Shown: positions 18,291 through 25,912 of the stretch, in pieces
Layout of the letters: each line of letters starts with the position of its first letter
Position numbering within the stretch: the stretch's first letter is position 1
Origin: Ramlibacter tataouinensis
GTDB taxonomy: Bacteria; Pseudomonadota; Gammaproteobacteria; Burkholderiales; Burkholderiaceae_C
Direction: 5' to 3'
Assembly: GCA_002427815.1 (NCBI GenBank)
Contig: DIZF01000016.1
Span: 283,220-347,219 of the forward strand
Length of the DNA: 64,000 bases
The notes under the pieces: model-generated
The model's database searches: none
What the model saw: the letters and a program-made list of their open reading frames with translations, nothing else
Told to the model about the DNA's origin: nothing
Translations under genes and position numbers: made by a program

Positions 18291-19334
18291 ATGAAAGTCA
18301 GCAAGAACCATCTCACGCTCAGCCTCATCGGTGCAGCCGTTGTCGCCCTCACCGCTTGCGGTGGCGGGGGTAGCGGACCTTCCGGTACCGCAGCGATCAG
18401 CACCACCGTGATGGACGGTCTGATCCAGAACGCACTGGTTTGCGTGGATGCCAACAACAACGGGCTTTGTGACGCCGGCGAAGTCCAGGGGCGCACCGAT
18501 GCCAATGGACAGGTGACGCTCACGGTTCCGGCGTCTGATGTCGGCACCGCGAAACTGATTGCCATGATCGGCACAGACGCCATCGACGCGGACACCGGCC
18601 CGATCAAGACCGCCTACGCGTTCACGGCTCCAGCCGGACGGCACGAAGTGATCAGCCCGTTGACGACGATGGTGCAGGCCAAAATCGATTCGGACGAAAA
18701 GGCCGGCAAGGCAACCAGCGTCGACGACGCGGCCACCTACGTCCAGGCCGCCTTGACACTGAATGTCTCGGTTTTGGACAACTACATTGCCAGGCGCGTG
18801 TCCAACCCGGACAGCAAAGAGGCAGGCGATGACGCACATGCCTTGGTAGTTGTCGCCCAAGCATCGAAATGCGACGATGACCAAACTGAAATGGACGGCA
18901 AAAAAGAGGCGACGCAACAGAACGAGACGCATATCGGGCTGCTGGGCAAGCTGAACGACATCAAATCGATTGACTTCAGCCATTCCAGCTGCGCTGCCGG
19001 GCCTGGCGCGGCGTGTGACGACTTCATCAAGAGCAAAGTGCCCGCAGTCCCCTCGACGAGTTGCGTCCCGCAACCCGCACCGGCACCCGCACCGGCACCC
19101 GCTCCTGCACCATCTGCCGCGAACGGAAAAGTCCTTTATGCGGCAAATTGCACGGGGTGCCATGGCGCCAATCCGGCGCTGAACACCAACAACATCCTGA
19201 ATGGCGCCAATTCGCCCAGCACCATCCTCAATGCGATCGCCACCAACAGAGGAGGCATGAGTTTCCTGGCTGCCACGATCCAGGCCCCTCAAGCCAATGA
19301 CATTGCCGCTTATCTGGCCACTCCCGGCATCTGA
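18291..19334 (+). CDS. Lipoprotein with C-terminal c-type haem domain
   Basis: A 347-residue predicted lipoprotein. The lipobox VALTA-Cys at about residue 23 is followed by Gly-rich spacer, then a domain with DANNNGLCDAGE, an acidic loop like those in calcium-binding or carboxypeptidase-regulatory repeats. A proline-alanine linker (about residues 260-275) leads to a small cytochrome c domain with CTGCH and a later GGMSFL that could supply the axial methionine. It should be exported, anchored in the outer membrane and carry one covalent haem. The 165 bp upstream is clearly AT-rich compared with its surroundings and probably contains its promoter and that of the divergent DUF6502 gene. Function unknown; electron transfer is plausible. 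Confidence 0.8.
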   Translation: MKVSKNHLTLSLIGAAVVALTACGGGGSGPSGTAAISTTVMDGLIQNALVCVDANNNGLCDAGEVQGRTDANGQVTLTVPASDVGTAKLIAMIGTDAIDADTGPIKTAYAFTAPAGRHEVISPLTTMVQAKIDSDEKAGKATSVDDAATYVQAALTLNVSVLDNYIARRVSNPDSKEAGDDAHALVVVAQASKCDDDQTEMDGKKEATQQNETHIGLLGKLNDIKSIDFSHSSCAAGPGAACDDFIKSKVPAVPSTSCVPQPAPAPAPAPAPAPSAANGKVLYAANCTGCHGANPALNTNNILNGANSPSTILNAIATNRGGMSFLAATIQAPQANDIAAYLATPGI

Positions 19335-19420
19335 GGAAACCGGCAGCAGCCTGATCCAGGACCAACGAACTGACGCTCAGGCTCCTGTCTGAACGCTGGA
19401 GAGCATGAGCGACAGTTCGG

Positions 19421-22400
19421 TCAGGTTCCCAAGGCCAGCTTGAGCGGCACCGGCTTGCCGGAGACAGAACTGACCTCCTCGGGCGCGGTCGCCACCGCAC
19501 GCGCGGGCTCGACGCCGGCCTCATGGAGGGCAGCGACGATTGCGTTCGCCCGCTGCGCGCCCAGCCGGGTCAAGGCATCGGCCGCCAGCGGCTGGTTCTG
19601 CTCCAGGCGTTCGCGCAGCTTGTTGTAGAAGGCAGTGGCGTCGGCCACCTGCGGTTCGCCCTGGATCATCTTGCCGATGCGCTGCAACAGGGGCAGCTTC
19701 GCCTGAGCCGCTTCGGCCTGCGCGCCTGAAGCACCCGGTGCGCCCATGACTGCGGCGGCGCCGGCCTCCACCGCTTTTTTCTGCTGATCGAGTTCGGCGT
19801 CGCCGAATCGCTCGGCATAGAGTTCCCGCAGCGCACGCCGCACGGCGCCATCGCCCGGGTCCAACGGTCCGGGGTCTTCGGTCCCGTCCTTGATGCCGGC
19901 GCGGCGGGCGATCTCGATCCGCACCGCGCGCGAGCGCAGCGCGGCACCATCGGCCGCCTCGCTGTACTGGCCCGGAACGGACAGCTTGAGTTGGGTACGC
20001 TTTGCCAGAAACTGCGCCACCTGATTGAGTTTCTCGCGCTCCGGCGGCAACAGCCGGGCGCTGCCGGGATCGAAAGCTATGGCCTCCAGCTGCTCGCCGC
20101 CACCGCCGCCCAGCAGCCGGCTGAGCGCACGGAACGGCGCGGTGACAATGCTGGTCAACAGATTGCCGATGGCCTTCCAGATGATTGCGCCATAGCTGAA
20201 CTGCGGGTCGTTGAGGTTGCCCGAGATCGGCACGCCCAGGTCGATGCGGCCATTCTCATCCTTGAGGATGGCGATCGCGAATTCCAGCGGCAGCTTGAGC
20301 GCATCGGGACTGTCGACGCGCTCACCCAGGGTCAGGTTGTCGATGACGATCTGGTTGGCGCCCTCCAGCTGACCGTTGCGGATCTGGTAGTGGAGATCGA
20401 GCGAGATCTTGCCCTGCGCGATCTTGTAGCCGGCGAACTTCATGGTGTAGGGCGAGGCCGCCACCATGTCGACGTTCCTGAACACGAAGTTGACGTCGGT
20501 GTTGTTGCTCGGCGCGAACGGATTGAGCTCGCCGCGGATTCGCGCCAGCCCGAACTCATCGACCCGGCCGTCGAGCTCGATCTGGCTGCGCGAAGTCCGG
20601 CTCGACGAGAGACCGTTGACCACGCCGTTCAGTTCGTACATCTTGGCGGCGAATGGCGGCCGCAGACTGAGGTCGGTGAAATCGAGCTTGGCGTTCTGCA
20701 GGCGAACGCGGCGGATGCGCACCGGGAAGGGCTCACCCGCGGTCTGCGCGGCGGTCGCGACCGGCGTCACGGCCTTCGCGCCGTGGTCGGGCGCCCGCAC
20801 CAGCAGGCGCGCCGCGTTGAAACTGCGATCGCTCTCGATGATCAGCTTGGCATTGGGCTCGACGACGAGCAGCTGCGGGATCTCCAGCAGGTTGGGGGCC
20901 AGGCTGGCGGTGAGTTTGTCGGCGCTCAGGTTTTTCCACGCCGCGAACAATGCACCGTCTTCTTCATTGAGCACGAGGCCGGCAATATTGACTCCGCCGC
21001 TGTAGCGCAGGCTCGTGCCTTTCGCGCCGCGCGCGCCGATGCTGAGCCGTCCCTGCGCGGAGCCACTGCCGCGGGCGATTCTCAGTTTGAGGTAGTGGGC
21101 CAGCAGGGGCTGCAGAGGCGCCAGGGCGAGCTGCCTGACCCGCACATCGGCTTGCAGTGCGCCACTGGCCGGGATCACGCTGCCTTGGGCCGAGAGCTGA
21201 CCGCCCTCACGCACATTCAGGCCGGCATTGAACTTGACCGGCTGCTTCAGGTCGCTGCTGGCATCCTCGAATTTCGCCGCCAGGTCGCTGACGTGGACCT
21301 TGATGCCGGTTCCCTGATCCACCAGCTCGGCGGCGAATCTGCTCAATTCCACGCTCCTGGCCAAAGCCAGCCAGGGTTTGCCGGCGGATGCGCCCGGTGC
21401 CGCGGCCGGCCGACCGGACGCGTCGATGCGGGGCAGCAGCGCCGCGACATTGAACTTGCCCGCGCGGTCGCGCGTGACCTGCATCTGCGCGTCCTGTGCA
21501 TAAAGCCGGCCCACGCCGACGCGCCGCGCGGCCAGATCGAACGTGCCATCGGTAAAGCCCAGTTGCGCGAGCTTGAATGGCGCCTGCGTGCCGCTCGACA
21601 GCGCCAGATCGGAGAGCGACAACGCCGCATCCGAGACCTTCAGCTGGAAGTCGGCGCCGGCTTGCGCCGCCGCCAGTTGCAGCTGCAGCCGCGCTTTTCC
21701 CGCCTCGAGCCGGAGCGGTGGGCGCGCCGTCTCGTCGACGGCGCTGATCGCCACCTGGTCGAAAACCACCTGCTGGATCGCCAGCATCCAGTTGTTGAGC
21801 GGGACGACCGGCGCCGGACCGGGCGGAACTGCCGCCGGACCGGCCGCTGCGATCATGAGGTTGGCCAGATCGAGTTCGCCCTTGGCGTCGCGCTGGACCC
21901 TGAGCCTGCCGCCGTCCGCGCGCACCTCGCCCACCGTCGCCTCGCGCCGCGCCCAGTCGGCGCTGATGTCATTCAGGTTCAGCCGCGTCAGCGCGGCGAA
22001 GGAATCGCTCGCGCCCTCGCGCGACAGCGCCAGATCGCGCAGCGACATCCTGGCGCCGGCCAGCCTGGCTTCGAACTTGCCATCGACATAGGAAAAGGCG
22101 TACGGGAAGGTTGCCGACAGCTGTCCGGCGGCGAGGGTCGCACGGGTATAGGACTTCAGGTAAACCGCCAGTTGCGGCAAAGAGGCGTTTTCCACGGTGA
22201 GTTCGCCGCTGCCGCGAATCGGATTGACCGACGTGTTGCCTTTCCAGCGCAGCTTGCCGCCGCGCGCCGACTCGGCGCTGAGCATGTGGGCGTCGTTCTG
22301 ATCCGGCAGGGTGCTGAAGTGAATCAGCTGGAAGGCGATCGGCGAAAAAACGTTGTCGTAGCCGGCCCGGCGGTCATGCAGTTCCACCCTGCCCTGTTCC

Positions 22401-22858
22401 AGTGCGAGTCGGTCGATGGCAAGGCGTGGCAGGCTGTCATCGGCGGCAGCTTTCCGCGTCCGGCGCTGGTACGTGTCCAGCAATTCGGCGAGATTGAATT
22501 TGCCATCGGCTGCAATCAGCAGGTTCGCACCCGGCGCCGTGATGCGGATCTCGGCAAAGCTCCACGCCCGCCGGACCACGGATCGCCACTGCAACTGCGC
22601 GTCGAGCTTCCCGATGGCCAACAGGGGGGTGCCATCGGCCTCCGCCAGGCGCAGATCGGCCGCCTCAAGGCGCAACGTGAAGGGATTGAAGCTCAGCTGG
22701 CCGATCGATGCCTGGCGTTCCAGATCCGCGTGCACGATCCCGGGCACCTGACTCGTGATCACCAGCGGCACCAGCCAGAATCCCAGCACGGTATACGCAG
22801 CCAGCAAGCCCAGCGCGCCTGCCGCCCATCGCTTCCACCGGAAATTGTCTGGCTGCAT
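19421..22858 (-). CDS. DUF748/AsmA-like large envelope protein
   Basis: A 1145-residue protein with one N-terminal transmembrane helix (WAAGALGLLAAYTVLGFWLV) and a very long periplasmic region typical of DUF748 proteins, relatives of AsmA/YhdP. Features include SFNPFTLRLEAADLRL near the start and the C-terminal DUF748 core around LDLHYQIRNGQLEGANQIVIDNL and IDLGVPISGNLNDPQFSYG. The final 200 residues resemble an OmpA-type module (IAFDPGSARLLPPEREKLNQ). AsmA-like proteins are thought to bridge inner and outer membranes for lipid traffic. The ATG at 22858 is preferred for the AAGG site upstream and for fit of MQPDNFRWKRW; an ATG at 22909 would add 17 unlikely residues. Confidence 0.85.
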   Translation of the reverse strand: MQPDNFRWKRWAAGALGLLAAYTVLGFWLVPLVITSQVPGIVHADLERQASIGQLSFNPFTLRLEAADLRLAEADGTPLLAIGKLDAQLQWRSVVRRAWSFAEIRITAPGANLLIAADGKFNLAELLDTYQRRTRKAAADDSLPRLAIDRLALEQGRVELHDRRAGYDNVFSPIAFQLIHFSTLPDQNDAHMLSAESARGGKLRWKGNTSVNPIRGSGELTVENASLPQLAVYLKSYTRATLAAGQLSATFPYAFSYVDGKFEARLAGARMSLRDLALSREGASDSFAALTRLNLNDISADWARREATVGEVRADGGRLRVQRDAKGELDLANLMIAAAGPAAVPPGPAPVVPLNNWMLAIQQVVFDQVAISAVDETARPPLRLEAGKARLQLQLAAAQAGADFQLKVSDAALSLSDLALSSGTQAPFKLAQLGFTDGTFDLAARRVGVGRLYAQDAQMQVTRDRAGKFNVAALLPRIDASGRPAAAPGASAGKPWLALARSVELSRFAAELVDQGTGIKVHVSDLAAKFEDASSDLKQPVKFNAGLNVREGGQLSAQGSVIPASGALQADVRVRQLALAPLQPLLAHYLKLRIARGSGSAQGRLSIGARGAKGTSLRYSGGVNIAGLVLNEEDGALFAAWKNLSADKLTASLAPNLLEIPQLLVVEPNAKLIIESDRSFNAARLLVRAPDHGAKAVTPVATAAQTAGEPFPVRIRRVRLQNAKLDFTDLSLRPPFAAKMYELNGVVNGLSSSRTSRSQIELDGRVDEFGLARIRGELNPFAPSNNTDVNFVFRNVDMVAASPYTMKFAGYKIAQGKISLDLHYQIRNGQLEGANQIVIDNLTLGERVDSPDALKLPLEFAIAILKDENGRIDLGVPISGNLNDPQFSYGAIIWKAIGNLLTSIVTAPFRALSRLLGGGGGEQLEAIAFDPGSARLLPPEREKLNQVAQFLAKRTQLKLSVPGQYSEAADGAALRSRAVRIEIARRAGIKDGTEDPGPLDPGDGAVRRALRELYAERFGDAELDQQKKAVEAGAAAVMGAPGASGAQAEAAQAKLPLLQRIGKMIQGEPQVADATAFYNKLRERLEQNQPLAADALTRLGAQRANAIVAALHEAGVEPARAVATAPEEVSSVSGKPVPLKLALGT

Positions 22859-23139
22859 CTGCTGCCTTCGGGCTGTCGTTTCAGCGTCCTCAGATCGCGA
22901 TAACCACAATGATCAAGTCGAGAATATGTCTGTTCGCGCCAATGACAAGCCGGACGTGTCCTGTTTCCTGTTTTCGTTGATTCGAAACAAGTACGCCAAC
23001 CATCGAACGGATGGGTTACCCCTCAACGAGCAACGGCACATGCAGCACCGACCCTTCCGGAAAAACGGCACTCGGGGTTGCTAACACCGGTTTAATTCGC
23101 AGCGTCGATACTGGGGCCCGCCAAGTACAACCATCGCCC

Positions 23140-23616
23140 ATGAACCAGCCATCCGAATTCCAGCCCAGCCTGCGGTCCCTCTTGGGGGTGCTGCTGATTG
23201 CCTTGCTGGCCCTTGCGGCCGGGCCGTCGCACAGCGAAGATGCCTTCCTGCCCCCGGAGCAGGCCTTTGTGCTTACCGTCGACCAGGGCGACGCGGCCGG
23301 CAAGGTTGGGCTGCGCTGGACCATCGCACCCGGCTATTACCTGTATCGCGACAGGCTGGAGATCAAGGCCGCGCCGGGCGGAGTTCTGGGAGAGATCGTC
23401 CGGCCGCACGGCCAGCGCAAGGCCGACCGCTACTTTGGCGTGGTCGAGGTCTATCACCACAGCGTGAGCCTGCAGGTGGACGCTGCCCGGGCAACAGCTC
23501 TCCAGTTGACATGGCAGGGCTGCGCCGAAGCGGGACTGTGTTATCCGCCGCAAAAGAAGACCGTTGTGCTCAACCGCGCTTCGAGCCGCCGGCCTGCCGG
23601 CTCAGACCGCTCATGA
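23140..23616 (+). CDS. Stand-alone DsbD alpha (N-terminal) domain protein
   Basis: A 158-residue secreted protein equivalent to the periplasmic alpha domain of DsbD only. A signal peptide spans about residues 10-32. The cysteine pair sits in the diagnostic sequence WQGCAEAGLCYPPQKK (Cys128, Cys134), and WTIAPGYYLYRDR matches the alpha-domain strand. In DsbD this domain passes electrons from the membrane domain to DsbC, DsbG or CcmG. Here there is no transmembrane or C-terminal thioredoxin domain, so its electron source must be another protein. It is followed at once by a TlpA-type gene (start 4 bp before its stop) and dsbG. Confidence 0.85.
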   Translation: MNQPSEFQPSLRSLLGVLLIALLALAAGPSHSEDAFLPPEQAFVLTVDQGDAAGKVGLRWTIAPGYYLYRDRLEIKAAPGGVLGEIVRPHGQRKADRYFGVVEVYHHSVSLQVDAARATALQLTWQGCAEAGLCYPPQKKTVVLNRASSRRPAGSDRS

Positions 23617-24444
23617 CACAAACCCTCCAGTTCGGGCCGCTGACGCTGCCCTTCACACTCTTGCTGGCGTTTGCAGCGCTGGGCTTCGGCAACTACGCCG
23701 GCCGACGCATCGGACGCCGGGCCGGGATCGATGTCGAGCCGCTACTGTGGCGGCTGCTCGTCGTCGGCCTCGTCGCGGCACGGCTGGCCTTCGTCGCGCA
23801 ATTCCACGACGCCTATCTCAAGGCGCCGCTCGACATCCTGGACCTGCGCGACGGCGGCTGGGCACCGCTGATAGGCATCGCCGTCGCGGCGGCCTGTGCG
23901 CTGGTCGTCGGAGTGCGCCGCGCCGCCCTGCGCCGGCCGCTGGCCGCTGGCCGCTGCCTTGGGCACGACCGCGGCCATCTGGCTCCTCGGTGCGGGGGCG
24001 CTCGGGGCTTTGACGGACGCCGCGGGCCGGTTGCCGGCGCTGACGATGCAGTCAGTGGCCGGCCAGTCGGTGGCCCTCGCCGATTTCCAGGGCAAGCCGA
24101 CGGTGGTCAATCTGTGGGCCACCTGGTGTCCGCCCTGCCGGCGCGAAATGCCGGTGCTGCACGCGGCGCAAACCGAACGATCCGAGGTGAACTTCGTGTT
24201 CCTGAACCAGGGCGAATCCGCCGCCAAGGTACAGGCCTATCTGACCGCCCAGCAGCTGCCGCTGCGCAACGTGCTGCTCGACGCGCATGGCGAAGTGGGC
24301 GTGCAGATGGGCCACCGGGCCCTGCCGACCACGCTCTTTTTCGACGCCCAGGGCCGCTTGGTCGACACCCGCGTCGGCGCACTGTCGCGCGCCACGCTGG
24401 CCCAGCGGCTCGACACTCTCTCATCCCCATCCAAACCGCAATGA
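23613..24444 (+). pseudogene. Membrane-anchored TlpA-type disulfide reductase, frameshifted by a 7-bp tandem duplication
   Basis: Two frames make up one protein. From the ATG at 23613 the first frame gives a membrane region resembling the N-terminus of Lgt (IGP-like start, LLWRLLVVGLVAARLAFV, LDILDLRDGGWAPL) up to about 23936. From about 23951 the next frame continues with TTAAIWLLGAGALGAL and a TlpA/ResA thioredoxin domain with NLWATWCPPCRREMPVL. The break falls in a tandem CCGCTGG repeat (23937-23957); removing one 7-bp copy joins RRPLAA to ALGTTAA and gives a 274-residue protein. The start overlaps the DsbD-alpha gene stop; the end overlaps the dsbG start (ATGA). As written the gene is broken; a sequencing error or slippage switch is possible. 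Confidence 0.8.
23937..23957. repeat. Heptanucleotide tandem repeat CCGCTGG (about 2.9 copies)
   Basis: Two perfect copies of CCGCTGG (23937-23943 and 23944-23950) and a third differing in its last base (23951-23957). The unit length is not a multiple of three, so gain or loss of one copy shifts the reading frame. The present copy number leaves the surrounding TlpA-type gene out of frame; one copy fewer restores it. Confidence 0.9.
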
Positions 24445-25292
24445 CGACCACGCCCATGAACCCCTGCGCCTCGCGCTCGCCCCGCTCCGCCCTTTTTCCG
24501 TTTGCAATTGCCGCGGCCGTCGCGCTCGCCGCCGGCACGACCGCCATCGCGCAGGAGCGACCGGCACCGCTGCGCGCCCTGGAAAAGCAGGGCCTGACGA
24601 TTGTCGGCACCTTCCCCGCGCCGGGCGGCCTGACCGCATGGGCCGCCTACGCCGGCCAGCAACCGGTCGCGCTGTATGCCACACCCGACGGCAAGCACGT
24701 GATCGCCGGCACCCTGCTCGATGCCGACGGCAGGAATCTCACGCGCGAAGCGCTGGACAAGGCCGTGCGCGGGCCGATGTCCGCGGGGCTGTGGAAGCAA
24801 CTCGAATCGAGCCACTGGATCGCCGACGGCCAGGCCAAGGCGCCGCGAACGATCTATGTCTTCACCGATCCGAACTGTCCCTACTGCAACAAGTTCTGGG
24901 CCGATGCGCGGCCCTGGGTCGACAGCGGCAAGGTGACGCTGCGCCACATCATGGTGGGGATCCTCACGCCCACCAGCGCAGGCAAGGCCGCCGCCCTGCT
25001 GGCCGACAAGAACCCATCGCAGGCGCTGGCCGCGCACGAGCGCGATCACGCCGCTGAAGCCGCAAAGACACTGGCGTCCGGACGACCCAAGCCACTGGAC
25101 GACAAGGGCGTGAAGCCGCTGGCCACCATCCCTGCCGCCATCCAGGGGCAGCTGGATGCCAACGAGAAGCTGATGGCGGCCTTCGGCCTGCAGGCCACAC
25201 CGGCCGAGGTGTGGCGCGATGCCGCCGGCGTGGTGCAGATGCGCACCGGCGCACCGGACGCAGCGCTGGCGGAAATCATGGGGCCGCGTTGA
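24441..25292 (+). CDS. dsbG: Thiol:disulfide interchange protein DsbG
   Basis: A 283-residue periplasmic protein of the DsbC/DsbG family. It has a signal peptide (about residues 15-38, ending AIAQ), an N-terminal dimerisation domain, and a thioredoxin-fold catalytic domain with FTDPNCPYCNKFW (Cys146, Cys149; CPYC is the DsbG-type centre) and a cis-proline loop at LQATPAEV. DsbG reduces sulfenylated or mispaired cysteines and is normally kept reduced by DsbD. Here the stand-alone DsbD alpha domain is encoded two genes upstream. The start overlaps the preceding TlpA stop; the last 17 bp overlap the end of the convergent TlpA-like gene. Confidence 0.88.
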   Translation: MTTTPMNPCASRSPRSALFPFAIAAAVALAAGTTAIAQERPAPLRALEKQGLTIVGTFPAPGGLTAWAAYAGQQPVALYATPDGKHVIAGTLLDADGRNLTREALDKAVRGPMSAGLWKQLESSHWIADGQAKAPRTIYVFTDPNCPYCNKFWADARPWVDSGKVTLRHIMVGILTPTSAGKAAALLADKNPSQALAAHERDHAAEAAKTLASGRPKPLDDKGVKPLATIPAAIQGQLDANEKLMAAFGLQATPAEVWRDAAGVVQMRTGAPDAALAEIMGPR

Positions 25293-25830
25293 GCGGCCCC
25301 ACAGCGCAACCGAGCCTCACAGCTTTGACGCGGAACGCCTTGGCGATCACCGCCACCATCTCGGGGCCGTCCCATTCCTTGGCACCGGTGAACTTGGCCA
25401 GCACCCTTCCTTGCGCATCGACCAGCAGCGTCAGCGGCAGCCGCTCGGCTCCCAGCATGTGCTCCAGGAACAGCTTCTGGTCGATGAAGTTGCTGAAGGT
25501 GGTATTGGTCTTCTTCAGGAACAGCTCGGCGCGGTCCACGTAGTCGTCGGTCGAAACCCCGATCACGTTGAACTGCCTGCCGCCGTAGCGCCGGGACAGC
25601 TTCTCCAGCGATCCCATTTCTTCCTGGCAGGGGCCGCACCAGCTGGCCCATACGTTGATGATCAGCGGCTTGCCGCGGAAGTCGGACAGCAGCCTGGACG
25701 GTCCGGACAGCCCCTGCATGGGCGTCTCGCGCAGGACCTGGCCGACCTCGACCTCGCCGGGCGTCCTGGCAAACGCATCGGGCACCGCCGCCGCCAGCCA
25801 GATCAGCAGGAAAAGGATGACTACCTTCAT
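25276..25830 (-). CDS. TlpA/ResA-family thioredoxin-like protein
   Basis: A 184-residue secreted thioredoxin-fold protein. The ATG at 25830 gives the signal peptide MKVVILFLLIWLAAAVPDAFA; an upstream ATG at 25899 would bury it. The core is LSDFRGKPLIINVWASWCGPCQEEM (Cys65, Cys68), with the family's ERLPLTLLVDAQGRVL strand carrying the cis-proline. Members reduce disulfides in the periplasm, for example during cytochrome c assembly. It is convergent with dsbG, overlapping it by 17 bp. Confidence 0.88.
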   Translation of the reverse strand: MKVVILFLLIWLAAAVPDAFARTPGEVEVGQVLRETPMQGLSGPSRLLSDFRGKPLIINVWASWCGPCQEEMGSLEKLSRRYGGRQFNVIGVSTDDYVDRAELFLKKTNTTFSNFIDQKLFLEHMLGAERLPLTLLVDAQGRVLAKFTGAKEWDGPEMVAVIAKAFRVKAVRLGCAVGPLNAAP

Positions 25831-25912
25831 CGCGCAGAGCTTACCAGCGGCGGATCGACACGCGACCCGGCAAAACTCGGCGCATTTGATATGGCTCATG
25901 CCCGGCTTCCTG

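Noticed and set aside
19078..19112. Repeated CCGGCACCCGCA-type units in the haem lipoprotein gene
   Set aside because: An ordinary Pro-Ala linker between domains; not treated as a separate repeat element.
19991..22903. 970-codon plus-strand open frame opposite the DUF748 gene
   Set aside because: Composition typical of an antisense shadow; the minus-strand protein has clear family features.
23511..25292. One continuous 593-codon frame from the DsbD alpha region through dsbG
   Set aside because: The middle part is the shifted frame of the TlpA gene and is not protein-like; the real dsbG starts at 24441.
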